A stretch of 54,796 nt of DNA. It comes from Rusavskia elegans (lineage: Eukaryota; Ascomycota; Lecanoromycetes; Teloschistales; Teloschistaceae). The translations under genes were made by a program, and so were the position numbers. The notes under the pieces were generated by a model that was not told where the DNA came from, ran no database searches, and saw only the letters and a program-made list of their open reading frames with translations. The stretch lies in NCBI GenBank assembly GCA_011316305.1, contig SAUG01000022.1:1-54796 (forward strand), read 5' to 3'. Below, piece by piece: positions 23,229-34,663 of the stretch (within the stretch, counting starts at the first letter, position 1; each line of letters starts with the position of its first letter).

Positions 23229-23605
23229 TATTGTGGTTGGTATAGGTATTGAGGAGTCCGCAGTTGGCTTTAGAAGTGTACAGCGTGAAGTTCCGAGCTG
23301 AATGGGGCGTTGATCGCGTCAATGAACGAGGTTGGTCGGTCTCATCTGTGATGGAGAAGACGGTAGCTCTCGATCAGCCAAGACACTCAGTAATGCTAGC
23401 GTCAACGAAACGCCAAGCCGCATGATATCGATATTATTGCATCAGCTCAAATCCAACTCCACTCACGAAACTCGACATCGGTGAACTTCCCCCGCCCGTT
23501 CACAAATCCAACACCTCTGCGTGCGCTGCCCGCCGACACCGCCACTTGTGCTCCTCATGTCTCGCTTCCGTTCCTCCCGATAATACCCTACCCGCTCCTC
23601 CAACC
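23229..23605. promoter_or_regulatory. Shared divergent promoter region, COX9 / Mim2-like
   Basis: 377 bp separate the two start codons. Both products are nuclear-encoded mitochondrial membrane proteins, so co-regulation is plausible. No clear CCAAT (HAP complex) box was found within the spacer by eye. Confidence 0.4.
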
Positions 23606-24067
23606 ATGTCCGACTCCTCCTACATCGAAGCTACCACCCCCTCCTCCCCCCCATCCTCCCCCTCGGAAATCGACTCCCTCCCCTCCTCCCCTACAACATC
23701 CACCCTTCAAAACGAAGACTCGGATGAAGAGGAGGAAGGAGAATCAGACGCAGAAAGAGAATGGAAAGAAAGTTTGCAGCAATTGGAGCTGCTGTTGACG
23801 ATGGTCGTGGTGCCGTATATGGGCAAGTATTTTGGACGGAAGTGCGCTTATTGGGGTGAGTTTTTGCGCCTATTTTTGTTTTGTGGATGAGGGTTTAGGG
23901 GTTACGAGTTGGGATTGGATGGGTTACGAGATTGATGTGCTGATGTGGGGGAACGAATAGGTTGGGCTAGGTTCATGGAATGGAAATACCCGGATGTGGA
24001 GATTGTGGTTACGAGTGAGAAGACATTCAAGGGTGCGGGTGCTGTTGAGGCGGCGGCGGCGTTGTGA
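23606..24067 (+). CDS. MIM2: Mim2-like mitochondrial outer-membrane import protein
   Basis: Two exons (23606-23855, 23961-24067) encode 118 residues. The first half is a Ser/Pro-rich then acidic cytosolic region (TLQNEDSDEEEEGESDAERE). The second half contains one membrane segment, LQQLELLLTMVVVPYMGKYF, then GRKCAYWGWARFMEWKYPDV and an Ala-rich end (GAGAVEAAAAL). This arrangement fits the Mim2 family, which works with Mim1 in inserting alpha-helical proteins into the outer mitochondrial membrane. The 105-nt intron splits the WGW motif and joining it in phase 1 restores it. An in-frame upstream ATG does not add conserved sequence. The name rests on remembered family resemblance. Confidence 0.8.
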
Positions 24068-24591
24068 AGGGTTTACAGCAAGAGACGGGTTAAGATTTGG
24101 AATTTATTGATTGAGATGGATTCATCCGACGGTGCCACCACGGATATATTCTCCAGCACCGACACCGACATTTGAGACATGAAATGTAGGAACCTCTGTA
24201 GTAGATATTCTCGAGCACCGTTCTGGTGCGTTTCGGCATTGCCACACCGAGGGCAAACAGCAACATCCGTACATAACCCAGCATGTGGCCATAAGGGAAA
24301 GGAGATTGTGGAAGGCAATGATATTTGGTGGAGGAAACAATGCACGCCTGTACCAAAAATGATACATGGGGCCAACAAAACATCACAGCGTCGGAGTCAC
24401 TCGAGTTATCTGGACCATACCCCGAGTAGCGTGAATTTTCTGAGAAATATGCCTGCCGGGCGAAGCACGATGGAGCCGAAGTATGGGTGCAATGACTCTG
24501 ATACGCATGGTGACTGTTTCTGGGCCTTGAAATCCGGACAGGGGCTTTAGAATTCCAGTGCAAGCTCTGTTGATTCTCTGGAGTCTGTCTT
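24068..24591. other. Intergenic between convergent genes
   Basis: This is the 3' flank of two convergent genes. Overlapping minus-strand open frames (24073-24563) are Cys-rich but featureless. Confidence 0.45.
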
Positions 24592-26006
24592 CTAATCGAA
24601 GCTATGAGGCGTTAGCTAGATTAAACATATACCTTAACCTGTACTCACACTAGATCGAAATTCAGCATGTCCTCAAAGCAATAATCTTTGACGGCTGCGT
24701 CTTGCGAAAAGTCCGCACAAGGCATATGATGTGATTCAGGTGTGAAGGGTTCATGGAAATCGCTGTCTGAGGTATGGGGGCTTGCTCCATCAGGACTTGG
24801 GATTGCAACGTGTGTACACTTGAATTGTCAGAATGCTTGCCACACCTTGTTCCTTTGACTTCATACCTTGCACTTCTTGAGCTTGCACTCGCAACAAGCT
24901 CCTATCTTTCTGACATATTTGATGTGCTCCTTTTCACTTGGCGAGAACCGCCTGCGCTTGCGTTTGCGCGTGGGTGACATCTTCTGGTCGAACACCTGAT
25001 GGGCATTGCCTTGATGTATAGGGGGGTCGGATCCCGGTCTCGTTTCTGCAGGCACTTCCATGCCGGCGTCCAGAGCGATCGTGGGGCTCCGGCTTGATTG
25101 AAAGTTCCCAGCGGGCCCTACTGTTACTTGTTGTGCATTTGCTTGGTCGTACACAGGGGAGGCCTGCATCGTGCCGGGCCTGGGGGTAATGTATCTGTAG
25201 GGGTCTGGCCGTCCTGTAATTGGCATTCGAGGCATATGTTCATCTAAGCCTGGCACACATATGGATTAGTCAGTCTCCAGAAGGGCCCCAGGATGATACC
25301 TAGCTGTTGCTTCTGTACTCGGCGATCGCTGTCTCTTACCACCATAAGACCGGGGGACGGTCAAGAGGGGCCCAAAGAAAGAAGTAGCCCTTTGTCTGGG
25401 TTGTGGGCATTTACAGGATGCATATGTCATGGCCTCTGGAATCTCTCCATCCGGCGGAGGTTCCAGCATGACTCCATTCCAAAGATTCTGCGGTACAACT
25501 TCATAACCGAACCGGGCTGTTGGAATACGCTCGTATCTGTGGTTAGCAGCGTACGTCCAGTGAGCTTGTACTAGGTTCTCCTCTGAATGACTCCGGGACT
25601 CCATTGGAGATCCTGAATCTGCGTGTGGGGCTCCGTAGTAAGCCGCATGGGAACATGGCCAAATAAGGCTGGATGATCCTGCCACTATCGTCATGGGACG
25701 AGTGTCTGTCGGATGATGTGACCCTTGGTAGAAGCGTCCATATGGGTTCATCAAAACGTCTGCTCGGTCCATGGGTGGACGATGGTTCCTCAATGGCAGA
25801 TCACTTACTGTATCCATAAACGGGATGGATGTTTCATGGCCACTAAGATTCGGATCGTGGGTCCATTGTTCTTCCACTGTTTCGTGGTTCCCAAGGGTGG
25901 TCCTGCGGGAGTCCAAAAGTCCAACACGGTCACGCTTTTCCGGAAGAAATTCCTCGGTGGGATCATGGGCTTCCGAAGTAGAATCATCTCTGGGGACCCA
26001 GGACAT
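24592..26006 (-). CDS. Putative DNA-binding protein with RFSPxEK...GACxxC...KxKC motif
   Basis: Four exons on minus (25340-26006, 24867-25249, 24649-24818, 24592-24601) give 409 residues. The first 220 residues are polar and disordered-looking. A basic stretch (MSPTRKRKRRR, likely nuclear localisation) leads into RFSPSEKEHIKYVRKIGACC and ECKLKKCK, completed across the third exon junction by CTHV. This gives the GACxxCxxxKxKCxH pattern found in a widespread fungal group of Zn(II)2Cys6-like putative regulators. The C-terminus is acidic (DSDFHEPFTPESHH, FEDMLNFDLVFD), as in activation domains. The last exon is only 10 nt. The introns are 90, 48 and 47 nt. An additional upstream exon is possible, because protein-like sequence lies at about 26180-26340. 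Confidence 0.75.
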
Positions 26007-27376
26007 TGCAAGTAAATGTTCCAAAATTCCAGATTTGCAAGGATCCTGAAGGCCAAAATGAACAGTCGATAGGATTATCAAGACTCCCAAGGGCCGTCTG
26101 GATATTCCAGGGTTCCAATCACGAGGCCGTTACCAGGGACGTGGTAGCGGCTTTACGGATCCGTACACTCTGGGATTATCCAAGGGGATCCACGCGATGG
26201 AATATCGAGTCCACAGCTTCAGGGTCTGTAGCTAAGGACTCTAGGTGGACCTTTAATGCCAATGATGATCTTCTTGAAGGTGATGAGCAGTCTGACGGCC
26301 CCGGGATGGATGGAACCTGGTTGTCCGGGACTACACCTTTGGTCCTACAGACGCAAAGAGAGGTGAAGAAGTGATTCTGAACAATGTATAAAGGGGTAGT
26401 AAAAGTACGATCGATGTGATGAGAGTCAAAAAGCTATACAGCAGGGAGAAGGAGAGGGAGAGAGCTTCGACGAGTAAAATGAAGACTGGGGGGAGGATGG
26501 AGATATGCTCTTTTCCCATAGCGGCAATTCTACACTGGTACTTCTGACAAGGCAAAAACAAGGCAACCGCAACGCGATGACAACGAAAGTAGTCTCAGGC
26601 CTCGAGTCTCACCGGAGTCGAATGTAGTATAAGTGCAAATGCAGTTGTCGTTGTGGGTGTAGGACAGATGATCGTAGAGATGCTGCTTCTCACGTATTGG
26701 TACCTGACGTGGCGCTAGCCAGGATTCGATGCTCTGTGTAACCCACCTGTACGGTGTACTTCTCACGATGTAATTGGTGCAGGTCTCATGCAGTCGAGGC
26801 GAGCGAACTTCCGACCGCTTGAGGTTGACTTTTGGGCGGACTGTGTAGAGTACGTTGTGATGCCAAAGATTCGGAATATTCCGGGAGATGACGTTTACAC
26901 CTACCTTTGGAGGACGATTGCAGAACTCGCTCGGTGTCTTGCCGAGAAGTTGAGGGTGTATGAGCCAGTACCTCGAATGTGAGTCAGAGCGTACTGGGGA
27001 GCGGTCTTGCGTAAACCCTAGCATCGATAACCCAGATGTCGATGTCTGAATCTGGGATTGTCAACGTTTCTACATGAGTGCATTCGAAGTATCCAAACAA
27101 TAACACATGTACAGAAAAATCATGTCAGACGAGACGCCCGAAGTAGCATTATCGATTAATTAGCTCCCTAGTGCAGCCGTGTGCCATGATTACATCAATG
27201 ATCCAAAAGGTCATGCTAAACGCCCGCCATGATTCCCCGCCACGCCGCATTCAGGTTATGGTATAGGGTATAGATTTGGGTATCTTGGCTTGCGTAGTGA
27301 TTGATCAAGGCGCTCAGCTGGTCAATTGCTCGTACAGGTAATATCGGCGTACGCAGTGGCGGTTGGCACTGACCAC
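26007..27376. other. Intergenic, possible 5' extension of the Cys-motif gene
   Basis: Minus-strand sequence around 26180-26340 is open and Ser/Pro-rich (VPDNQVPSIPGPSDCSSPSR) and could be an upstream exon of the neighbouring gene, but I could not place splice sites with confidence. A minus open frame at 26530-27024 and a plus one at 26788-26982 show no domain. Confidence 0.4.
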
Positions 27377-28092
27377 TCAAACTTTGCCAGGTCCTAACTG
27401 TGTCAGCGCTGAAGCTGGTGAACAGGCGACCCTACCATCAGAGTATGTAATGATGGTAGAGGCACGTCTTCAATGGCAGTCTTGGACAACATACCTCTTC
27501 GGAGTCCGCTGGTTCCTCCTCCACGCGACGCGAGTGCTGAAAGACCCAGAGAAGCAGCCCATGCGGCGAAGCCAAACCACAGAAACGCGCACACCGCCTG
27601 CATTTCGCGGCATCGTTTGGATTGATTGAGGGAGCCGTTGGTAATCTTGTTGGTTCGAACATAGTCCTGTCATGCAGTCAGAAAAGCCGCGTTTTGGATA
27701 GCTCCTCAAGCGCGTCCGACGTACCCGGTTGCTGCATGAGTGCACTCCCATGTAGGCGGCCAGAGCGATACCACCGATGAGGAAAAGAAGGGTGTTGATA
27801 GCATCAAGGGCGAGCATAGCCAGTGGGATGGCAACGCTTTCGATTATCGCCGCTCCAATGAGGTAGAGAAGGGATAGCATGGCGAAGACGGCAACAAACA
27901 TGATGTAGTTGATGATGGAGTGGTTGCCGGCGAAAGCCTCGGCAATCACGTTGCCAGTCAGAGCCAAGATGAAGAGGGTCAGGAGGAACTGGCGACAGAT
28001 TCAGAATGTCAGTTGGTGCGCGTCGGACGGCAGCGGAAGTTGGAAGGGCGACAGACCTGGAGGCCCCGGAGGGCAAGCTGTATGATCTGCAT
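27377..28092 (-). CDS. MARVEL-domain membrane protein, Nce102-like
   Basis: Four exons on minus (28057-28092, 27725-27988, 27495-27666, 27377-27393) give 162 residues with four hydrophobic helices: LQFLLTLFILALTGNVIAEA, YIMFVAVFAMLSLLYLIGAA, ALDAINTLLFLIGGIALAAY and MQAVCAFLWFGFAAWAASLG. The motif MGVHSCSN followed by YVRTNKIT sits between helices 3 and 4. This matches fungal Nce102/non-classical-export-type proteins, which organise eisosomes and membrane compartments at the plasma membrane. The C-terminus is uncertain. Acceptor 27394 gives a tail ending RRGPGKV, like other family members, while acceptor 27432 gives RRGSPVHQLQR. It is divergently arranged with the SRAP gene. Confidence 0.88.
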
Positions 28093-28579
28093 ATTGAAGC
28101 TGGTGGCCGAAGGTAGTGATGTTCGTGTAGGATGCGACTTTTGCGTAGACTGAGATACTGAACGATGTGTGAGAGAAGAAAAGAAGAATCAGTGGAACCG
28201 GGAAGAAGAGTTTGAGGTTTGCTCAGAGTCACAGGTGCTTGGGCGGTGATGATGGAATAATGACGGCCCGAAATTAATATTGAATTTCAGTGGCCCAGCT
28301 CAGCTTGTTTTCCGCCCGAAGTCGAACCTTCCTCGGCGAGTTCCATTTGTCATATTGACGTCATCCTTGGCGCTTTCAGGTACCACCACTCACTCTAACA
28401 CCGTACGATCGTACATACACGCCAGAGGCTCGCTGGCGCTGTGTCACTCGGGGCCGTCTGCTGCCTGTATGGATGCAACTACTATTACTAATTCGTCAAC
28501 GACCTGGGTAGGGGTCTGATTGTGGGTACGCGCAGTACCCTATGTAACTTGAAAGATCAACCATCTCGTACCTTTCGCA
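28093..28579. promoter_or_regulatory. Divergent promoter region, MARVEL / SRAP genes
   Basis: 487 bp lie between the two start codons. A TGACGTCA palindrome (CRE/ATF-type site) occurs at about 28356-28363. Confidence 0.45.
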
Positions 28580-29948
28580 ATGTGCGGTCGATATGCACTT
28601 GGCATTGTATGTTCTCCACATCTTTCGCATCTGGTCCACTTCGCTAAGGATCACCTGCCAGCGAGCTGCTCTCGTTCGCCAGCAGCTCCAAGAGCATGAT
28701 ATGCCAGTTGAAGATGCGCCCGAAGACGATCAAGTGAGACAGACCTACAATTTTGCCCCCGGCAACCATGGTCTTGTCTACAGAGCCGATGTACCAGATT
28801 CGGGTGCGGGCGGGAGGAGCCACGATAGCCGCGAAGCTGTTGGCGAGGGCAACCAAAATGAAGTGGACGAGTCCAATGAGCTGGAGGCCCCCAAAGAGAC
28901 CAGGTACAAGCTACAGGCCATGAAGTGGGGTTTAGTACCCTTCTGGACGAAACGCAATCCGGACTACAGCTCAGTCATGCGAACGATCAATGCTCGAGAC
29001 GACTCGTTGGCTCAGAGCGGTGGAATGTGGAATACTATGAAGCAGAAGAAGAGGTGTATCGTCGTGGCACAAGGTTTCTACGAATGGCTGAAGAAGAATG
29101 GTGGGAAGGAAAAGCTACCACACTTCACCAAGCGGAAAGACGGGCAGCTCATGTGCTTTGCTGGTCTCTGGGACTGCGTACAATATGAGGGTGTGCCTCT
29201 TGACCCGGGTTTCCCATCCCCATGGCCTTGCTGATTAAAGTTGAAAGGGTCCGAGGAAAAGCATTACACGTACACCATCATCACCACGGATTCGAACAAG
29301 CAGCTTTCCTTTCTCCACGATCGAATGCCCGTCATTCTCGAGAATGGCTCTGACGCCCTGCGGACCTGGCTTGACCCCAAACGATCGGAATGGTCCAAAG
29401 AACTCCAGTCATTGCTGAAACCTTTTGGCGGCGAATTGGAGTGTTATCCCGTGAGCAAGGAAGTCGGCAAGGTGGGCAACAACTCACCGACATTCATCGT
29501 ACCCGTGGCAAGCACCGAGAACAAGAACAACATCGCCAATTTCTTTGGCAATGCTAAGAAAGAAGCTATAGGAACGGAGGAGAAGACAGAGATCCAAGAA
29601 GAAGAGGCTGAGATATGGAAGAAAGGAGTCAAGATCGAGCACGACGAGCAGGAGCCCCGCAGCACGGTGGAACATAGTGGGACTGAGGACAATGCTCCGT
29701 TGCCTTTGCCTGCACCACCATCTGCAGCAGCGGGGTCCAAACGAGCACACGAGACAAACGGCGATGATGCCGTCCCTCGGGCGAAGGCCGTCAAATTCGA
29801 CAATGCAGACGCTCCTGCAGGTTCTGCGGGATTAGCGGATAAGAAGTCTGGTCGAAAAAGCAGAAGCGGGACAAGCAACGGCACGAAAGGAAGCCCCGCC
29901 AAGCCGGGGGATCAGAGTCAAAAGATCACCAACTTCTTCAACAAGTAG
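28580..29948 (+). CDS. SRAP-domain protein (HMCES/YedK family)
   Basis: Three exons (28580-28606, 28662-29190, 29248-29948) give 418 residues. The first residues MCGRYALGI place the catalytic Cys at position 2, which forms a thiazolidine crosslink with abasic sites in single-stranded DNA after Met removal. Other active-site blocks are present: MKWGLVPFW, the Asn in TINARDD, the Glu in QGFYEW, and the His in FLHDRMPVIL. The catalytic domain ends near residue 265. The C-terminal 150 residues are Lys/Glu-rich and disordered and end KITNFFNK. That ending resembles a PIP-box-like QxxITxFF motif (QSQKITNFF), so recruitment to PCNA is plausible. The introns are 55 and 57 nt, and the first directly follows the nine-codon first exon. 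Confidence 0.95.
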
Positions 29949-31076
29949 CGTTAGTCACCCGCAATGAAGCACGAGGCGCGGATGCGAATTGAGATGCATC
30001 ATTGGTCGGGGAGGTTCAAGTATCTCGAGAAGGATGTAGCTCGCGGCCGGGACGTCGATCCTTCATTGCATCCAAGTCAAGATTGCGCATGGGTGGAGGC
30101 ACATGAAAATACAACCCAGGTCATTCAACGGCTGGCGTGAGATGTTCGATTGGCGCTGATGGGGAAGAGCAGGTCAGAGCTGGGCTGAGATTGGCTGAAG
30201 GCTCGCTTAGCGGTTCTTTGCAGGTACACTGAATGATTGCATGAACAGGTTGGTAGTTCTGACGTTGGGCCAAAGCGGTGGAGACTGGCCCAAGGCGACA
30301 GAATGAATGGTCGATGCGTTGGGGAACTAGAAGACGTAAGCAAGAGTGTGTTGCAGTGAGCTCGTGACGAGAGTCGAGGATTGCCAACGAATTAAGCGCC
30401 GAGGCAGTCATACCAGAAGCATGCAGTGACAATAAGACATGACATTATTATTCTTTCTGATCCCATGATCTTCCACTGCTGCGGGCTGCCTAAATCGTGT
30501 CGGCAGTGGAGGATCCGGCGGCAAACCAGACGAAACCGAAACGAGACAAGACAAGCCGAGACGAGACGGATGGGAGATCGACATACGTACGTAAAGTACC
30601 TGCTCATATTAGTATTTCCTCCTTCCACATTAATACCAAACGTAAGTGCCACAGACTAGCAGCCTACATCTTGCTCTGCATCATGCGGTGATCCCGCCGA
30701 GGCGTTTTGGAAGTACGGCAGATCCGGCCCCATGGAATCTCCCTCCAACAGCACGAACCGCTCTCGAACCGACGGAAATCCCTCTCCATGATTCCCACGG
30801 AGCCATATTCGTGACCGCCCATGCTCTTGTGTTTGTTATCGCGACAGTGTTGGAAAGAAAGAAATCTCTGGCCAATCCCCCCCGCTTAATCAACACTACC
30901 TAGATTGGAGATTCCCGACAACAACAAGTCTCGCAGACATCATGAGTGACAAGAATCCGTCTGTCCCTGTGCTGTACTGGGCATTTGCAACGTCTGAGGA
31001 ACGGGCCGTGGCGACGCGCAGTTGATCCAATTTCCCACTCCGCCATCAATCACATCAATCGAAATCACTGGCCAAC
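29949..31076. other. Intergenic between SRAP and fusion gene
   Basis: No gene is recognised. A purine-rich tract with repeated GAGACAAGAC/GAGACGAGAC words lies at about 30525-30570. The promoter of the following plus-strand gene should be within the last few hundred bases. Confidence 0.45.
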
Positions 31077-33967
31077 ATGTTTTCTGCCTTAACTCAAGCT
31101 TCTGGCAGTACGAGTCTGCAAACCCGAAAGGTGTTGATTATCATCAACCTCCAAAATGACTCGCTCCTCTCCAGCGACCATATCCAGGTGACAGCCACGC
31201 AAGATTTCGTCGGCAAAATCAAGGCCATCGTCCCCCATTTCCGCTCAATCGGTGATATCATCTGGGTCCGGACTGAGATCACCAGGAAACCAGAGCCTGT
31301 TTCTCCAAACCCAGAGCAGATTGAAGCAGACGCTGACAAGGCCGACGAGAAGAACAAAGAGGATCGGAAAGCCGAAGAGCAAAACCTGGCCGATGACACC
31401 AGTAGCATAGAGAGCGATAGACACATCCAGACTTACCATCCCAGCAGCCGATCCAAGGCCAGGATGAAGAAATCTTCCCCCGCCACCAGACTCGACCAAC
31501 GCTCCGCCAACCTGGAAGCTTTTGACGACGAGTATGTTCCCTTTGAAGACATCATCACCAAACCGCGCAAGGGTATAGAACCCACTTTCTTCGTCGGAGG
31601 TACTCGTGGTGCCGAGTTGGCGGACGAGATCCTTCCGGTCGTGGATCCACAGACCGACATGGTCATGACCAAGCATTACTACTCGGCTTTTGATCAGACC
31701 TCGCTGCTCATGACGCTACGGATGAAGCTCGTTACTGAAGTCTACTTGTGTGGTTGCCTCACAAACGTCGGTATCTACGCAACCGCTGCCGACGCCGTAC
31801 AGCATGGGATGGAGGTAACGGTGATAGAGGATTGTCTCGGCTACCGGAGTGAAGACAAACATGCAGAGGCTATGCGTCAGATGGCGGATATCATGGGTGT
31901 GAATGGCGTTGATAGTGAAGAGATCATTGAAGCAAGTGGCGGCATTGCGCCCCCTGATGCCGAAATACCCATCTTCACCGGGCCAGGTGTCGGAGGGATA
32001 GCCATGACCGCGCTGTCCTTGACAGGTAGTCGAACAGCAAGCGGTGAATCTGGACATCGACCACATATCGATGCTCCTGAGGGCCTTCTTACCGATGCCC
32101 GACAGCCTGCATCTGAACTAGACAAACGGGCGTCCAGCGCTATAGACGAACGCAGCCAGCCAGTCACACCTATACATGAAGTCCATACCTCAGCGTTTCC
32201 ACCAACAGCGAAGAGCATTTCCTCCCAATCAAAAGGAGGCACGCCCAATGCTTCCAAACGTACATCGTTAATGAAGAATCGAGACTCCGGGCTAATCAAT
32301 TCACGCACCCTGGGTCCCCAGGACACCATAGGCGCGGGGGATTCGAAAATCATTCACGACATCCTTGACCCGGGACTGGCGCAAGATGCTTTTACACTGT
32401 TGAAAAGGGAGGTCAAATGGCAGACAATGAGCCATCGGAGCGGCCAGGTGCCTCGGCTCGTCGCAGTTCAGGGAGAGATAGGCAACAATGGTGAAATACC
32501 AATCTACCGCCATCCTGCGGACGAGTCTCCTCCACTGCTGCCCTTTACGCCTTGTGTTGGGAAGATCAGAAAAGAGTTGGAGCAGTCACTCCAGCAACCC
32601 TTCAATCACGTATTGATCCAGCTGTACCGCGATGGTAACGATAACATCTCAGAGCATTCAGACAAGGTCAGTCGACCATCGAACATGGACCAGGGTTTTA
32701 CAACAGCTGATCATTGTAGACACTCGACATCGTCAGGGATTCTGCTATTGTAAACATGAGCATTGGGGCTCAACGAGTCATGACTCTTCGAACGAAGAAG
32801 TCTTATCGGACAAGTGGCGTGGACAGCCCAAACAATTCGCGACAAACGCAGAAGATACCGATGCCTCATAATTCGGTCTTCGTTCTTGGGTCCAACACGA
32901 ACATGCAATGGCTGCATGGAGTCAGAGCTGACAAGCGGCCAGTACATCAGAAGTCGGAGGAGGAGATGTCTTTTGGCGGAGAGCGAATATCACTGACTTT
33001 CCGACAAATTGGCACATTCACAAATTCTAGCAATAAGAAGATCTGGGGCCAGGGAGCCAGACAGAAGAGTCAGAGCAGCGCAGGTTGGGTGAGAGCCGGC
33101 GATGACGAAGAAATGGAGGCTATGGTGATGGCATTCGGAAAAGAAAACCACCAAAGCGATTTCGACTGGCAGGCAGAATATGGCCAAGGCTTTGATGTGA
33201 TCAACCTGGTGTCTGCGGCGAAACCAAAGCTTTCCCTGTGCCGGCATAAGATTGCCAACCTTCGAGTCCAACTGTCGCTCTTGGAGAAGAAGCTCCCATA
33301 CGATGTGGAGGATAAGGACACTAAGCCGGTAGGAACCGACGATGAGTCCAGCGATCAGCGACGACATCGACCTCTCCCCTGGTCTCATGGACTATCCAAC
33401 ATCGAAAAGCCGACTTTCAAAGACACGGATGAAGACTCGTCCGAGACGGTAGGAGACCTCGCGATATTGTTCTACCTCGAGAAACTCTATCCTTTCGAGG
33501 CCGCCGCCGAAGTCACCGAAACTCGAGATCTCAAGTTAACCAACAAACGCAATTACAGCCCCGCGGCGCAATCGAATGAGTTGTTGTTCGCGTGGCAGAA
33601 CCTGCCTACTTCTGCATCACAATCAACATCCGTGGGCCGGAAAAATAGAAAATCTTCTTCCGCGAGGACGAAGACGAGAACACGGTCAGATCGATCCAAT
33701 AACACCCCTTCATCCGGGGGCAGCAACAGCGACCTGTTATTCTCAAAAGATCTCGATGTTTGGGAATCTTACGCCAACGAGAACGATCAAGGTTTCATAG
33801 CCGGAGAGCAGTGGACTATGATCGATTGCGCATTTTGGCCCGTCCTCAATGAGATTGTGCATCATTGGCCGGGGTTCAAGGTCCTGAGGTATCCGGGCTT
33901 GAGCGCTTATCATGAGAGGGTGTTGAGTCGGAAGGGGGTGCAGGAGTTATTGGAGATGGGGGAGTGA
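31077..33967 (+). CDS. Fusion: degenerate isochorismatase + AlkB-like 2OG-Fe(II) dioxygenase + GST-C-like domain
   Basis: Two exons (31077-32666, 32720-33967) encode 945 residues. Residues 17-290 form an isochorismatase-like domain: Asp28 in INLQND, Lys199 in VMTKHYYSAF, and LCGCLTNVGIYATA, where the usual nucleophilic Cys is Gly232. It is interrupted by a 90-residue charged insert. A polar linker (300-440) follows. Residues 440-640 carry an AlkB-type 2OG-Fe(II) fold: His527-x-Asp529 (SEHSDK), His596 (QWLHGV), and Arg619/Arg625 (ERISLTFR) for 2-oxoglutarate. The 53-nt intron falls immediately after the HxD motif. The last 120 residues (WTMIDCAFWPVLNEI, YPGLSAYHERVLSRKGVQEL) resemble a glutathione-transferase C-terminal helical domain. 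The AlkB part suggests demethylation of alkylated nucleic acid, likely nuclear or cytosolic. Confidence 0.9.
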
Positions 33968-34663
33968 GTGAAGTGGGTGCGGGAGGGAGGGGGATGGGGA
34001 GGGGAGGGGATGGGGCAGAATGGGAGGGGGGAGAATGGGAGGGGGGATGTATTCATGAACATATAAAGGACGATGCATGATGAGAAATGGACTATGAATA
34101 TACATGTAGACCTCGGGGTCTGGAGGGTTTTTACGAGGGCGTTTTAGTAATCAATCAGTGCTGTCGAAGGCTGTTGCAGGGCATACAACTAGAAGGGAAA
34201 GGTCTATCTACATTGACTGACTAGTCGACAGCATTTAATTGGGTGCCATCAGGATGAGATATCATTGCCGTTTTCTTCAGCTCCCAGGAAGTCGGGTTTC
34301 CGATACCCGAGATCCCATGAGTGAGAAGCAATGGCCTGTGACTTTTCTTCCCGGAAACACAAGATCACGTCTTTTTGAGATTTTCGTTTGATGTTTCATG
34401 GACACGATATGGATATGTCAGCGAATTAGCTGTTCTTAGAAATCTTATAGTCGTTGCCTTTCCTTGCTCATTGACGCTGTTTTTCCACGATACATAGTAA
34501 AGACCTAAGGTACCTTAGCTACGGTAACCCTTCATTGTCATAGTGATATATATCCGTCCCCGTCAGTCTATGTATGAATATACATAGATATTCAGATCCA
34601 GATCCACACATCTATCGACATTTTTCTGGTGCGGGTTTTGATGGCCAGTGAACGTATATAGCG
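33968..34663. other. Intergenic with G-rich tract at 33974-34049
   Basis: Directly after the fusion gene stop codon the plus strand has many runs of three to six G (GGGAGGGAGGGGGATGGGGA and similar), with clear G-quadruplex potential in the likely 3' untranslated region. The rest of this spacer between convergent genes is AT-rich and empty. Confidence 0.6.

Noticed and set aside
26530..27024. Minus-strand open frame of 164 codons
   Set aside because: No domain or signal, and no consistent link to the neighbouring gene.
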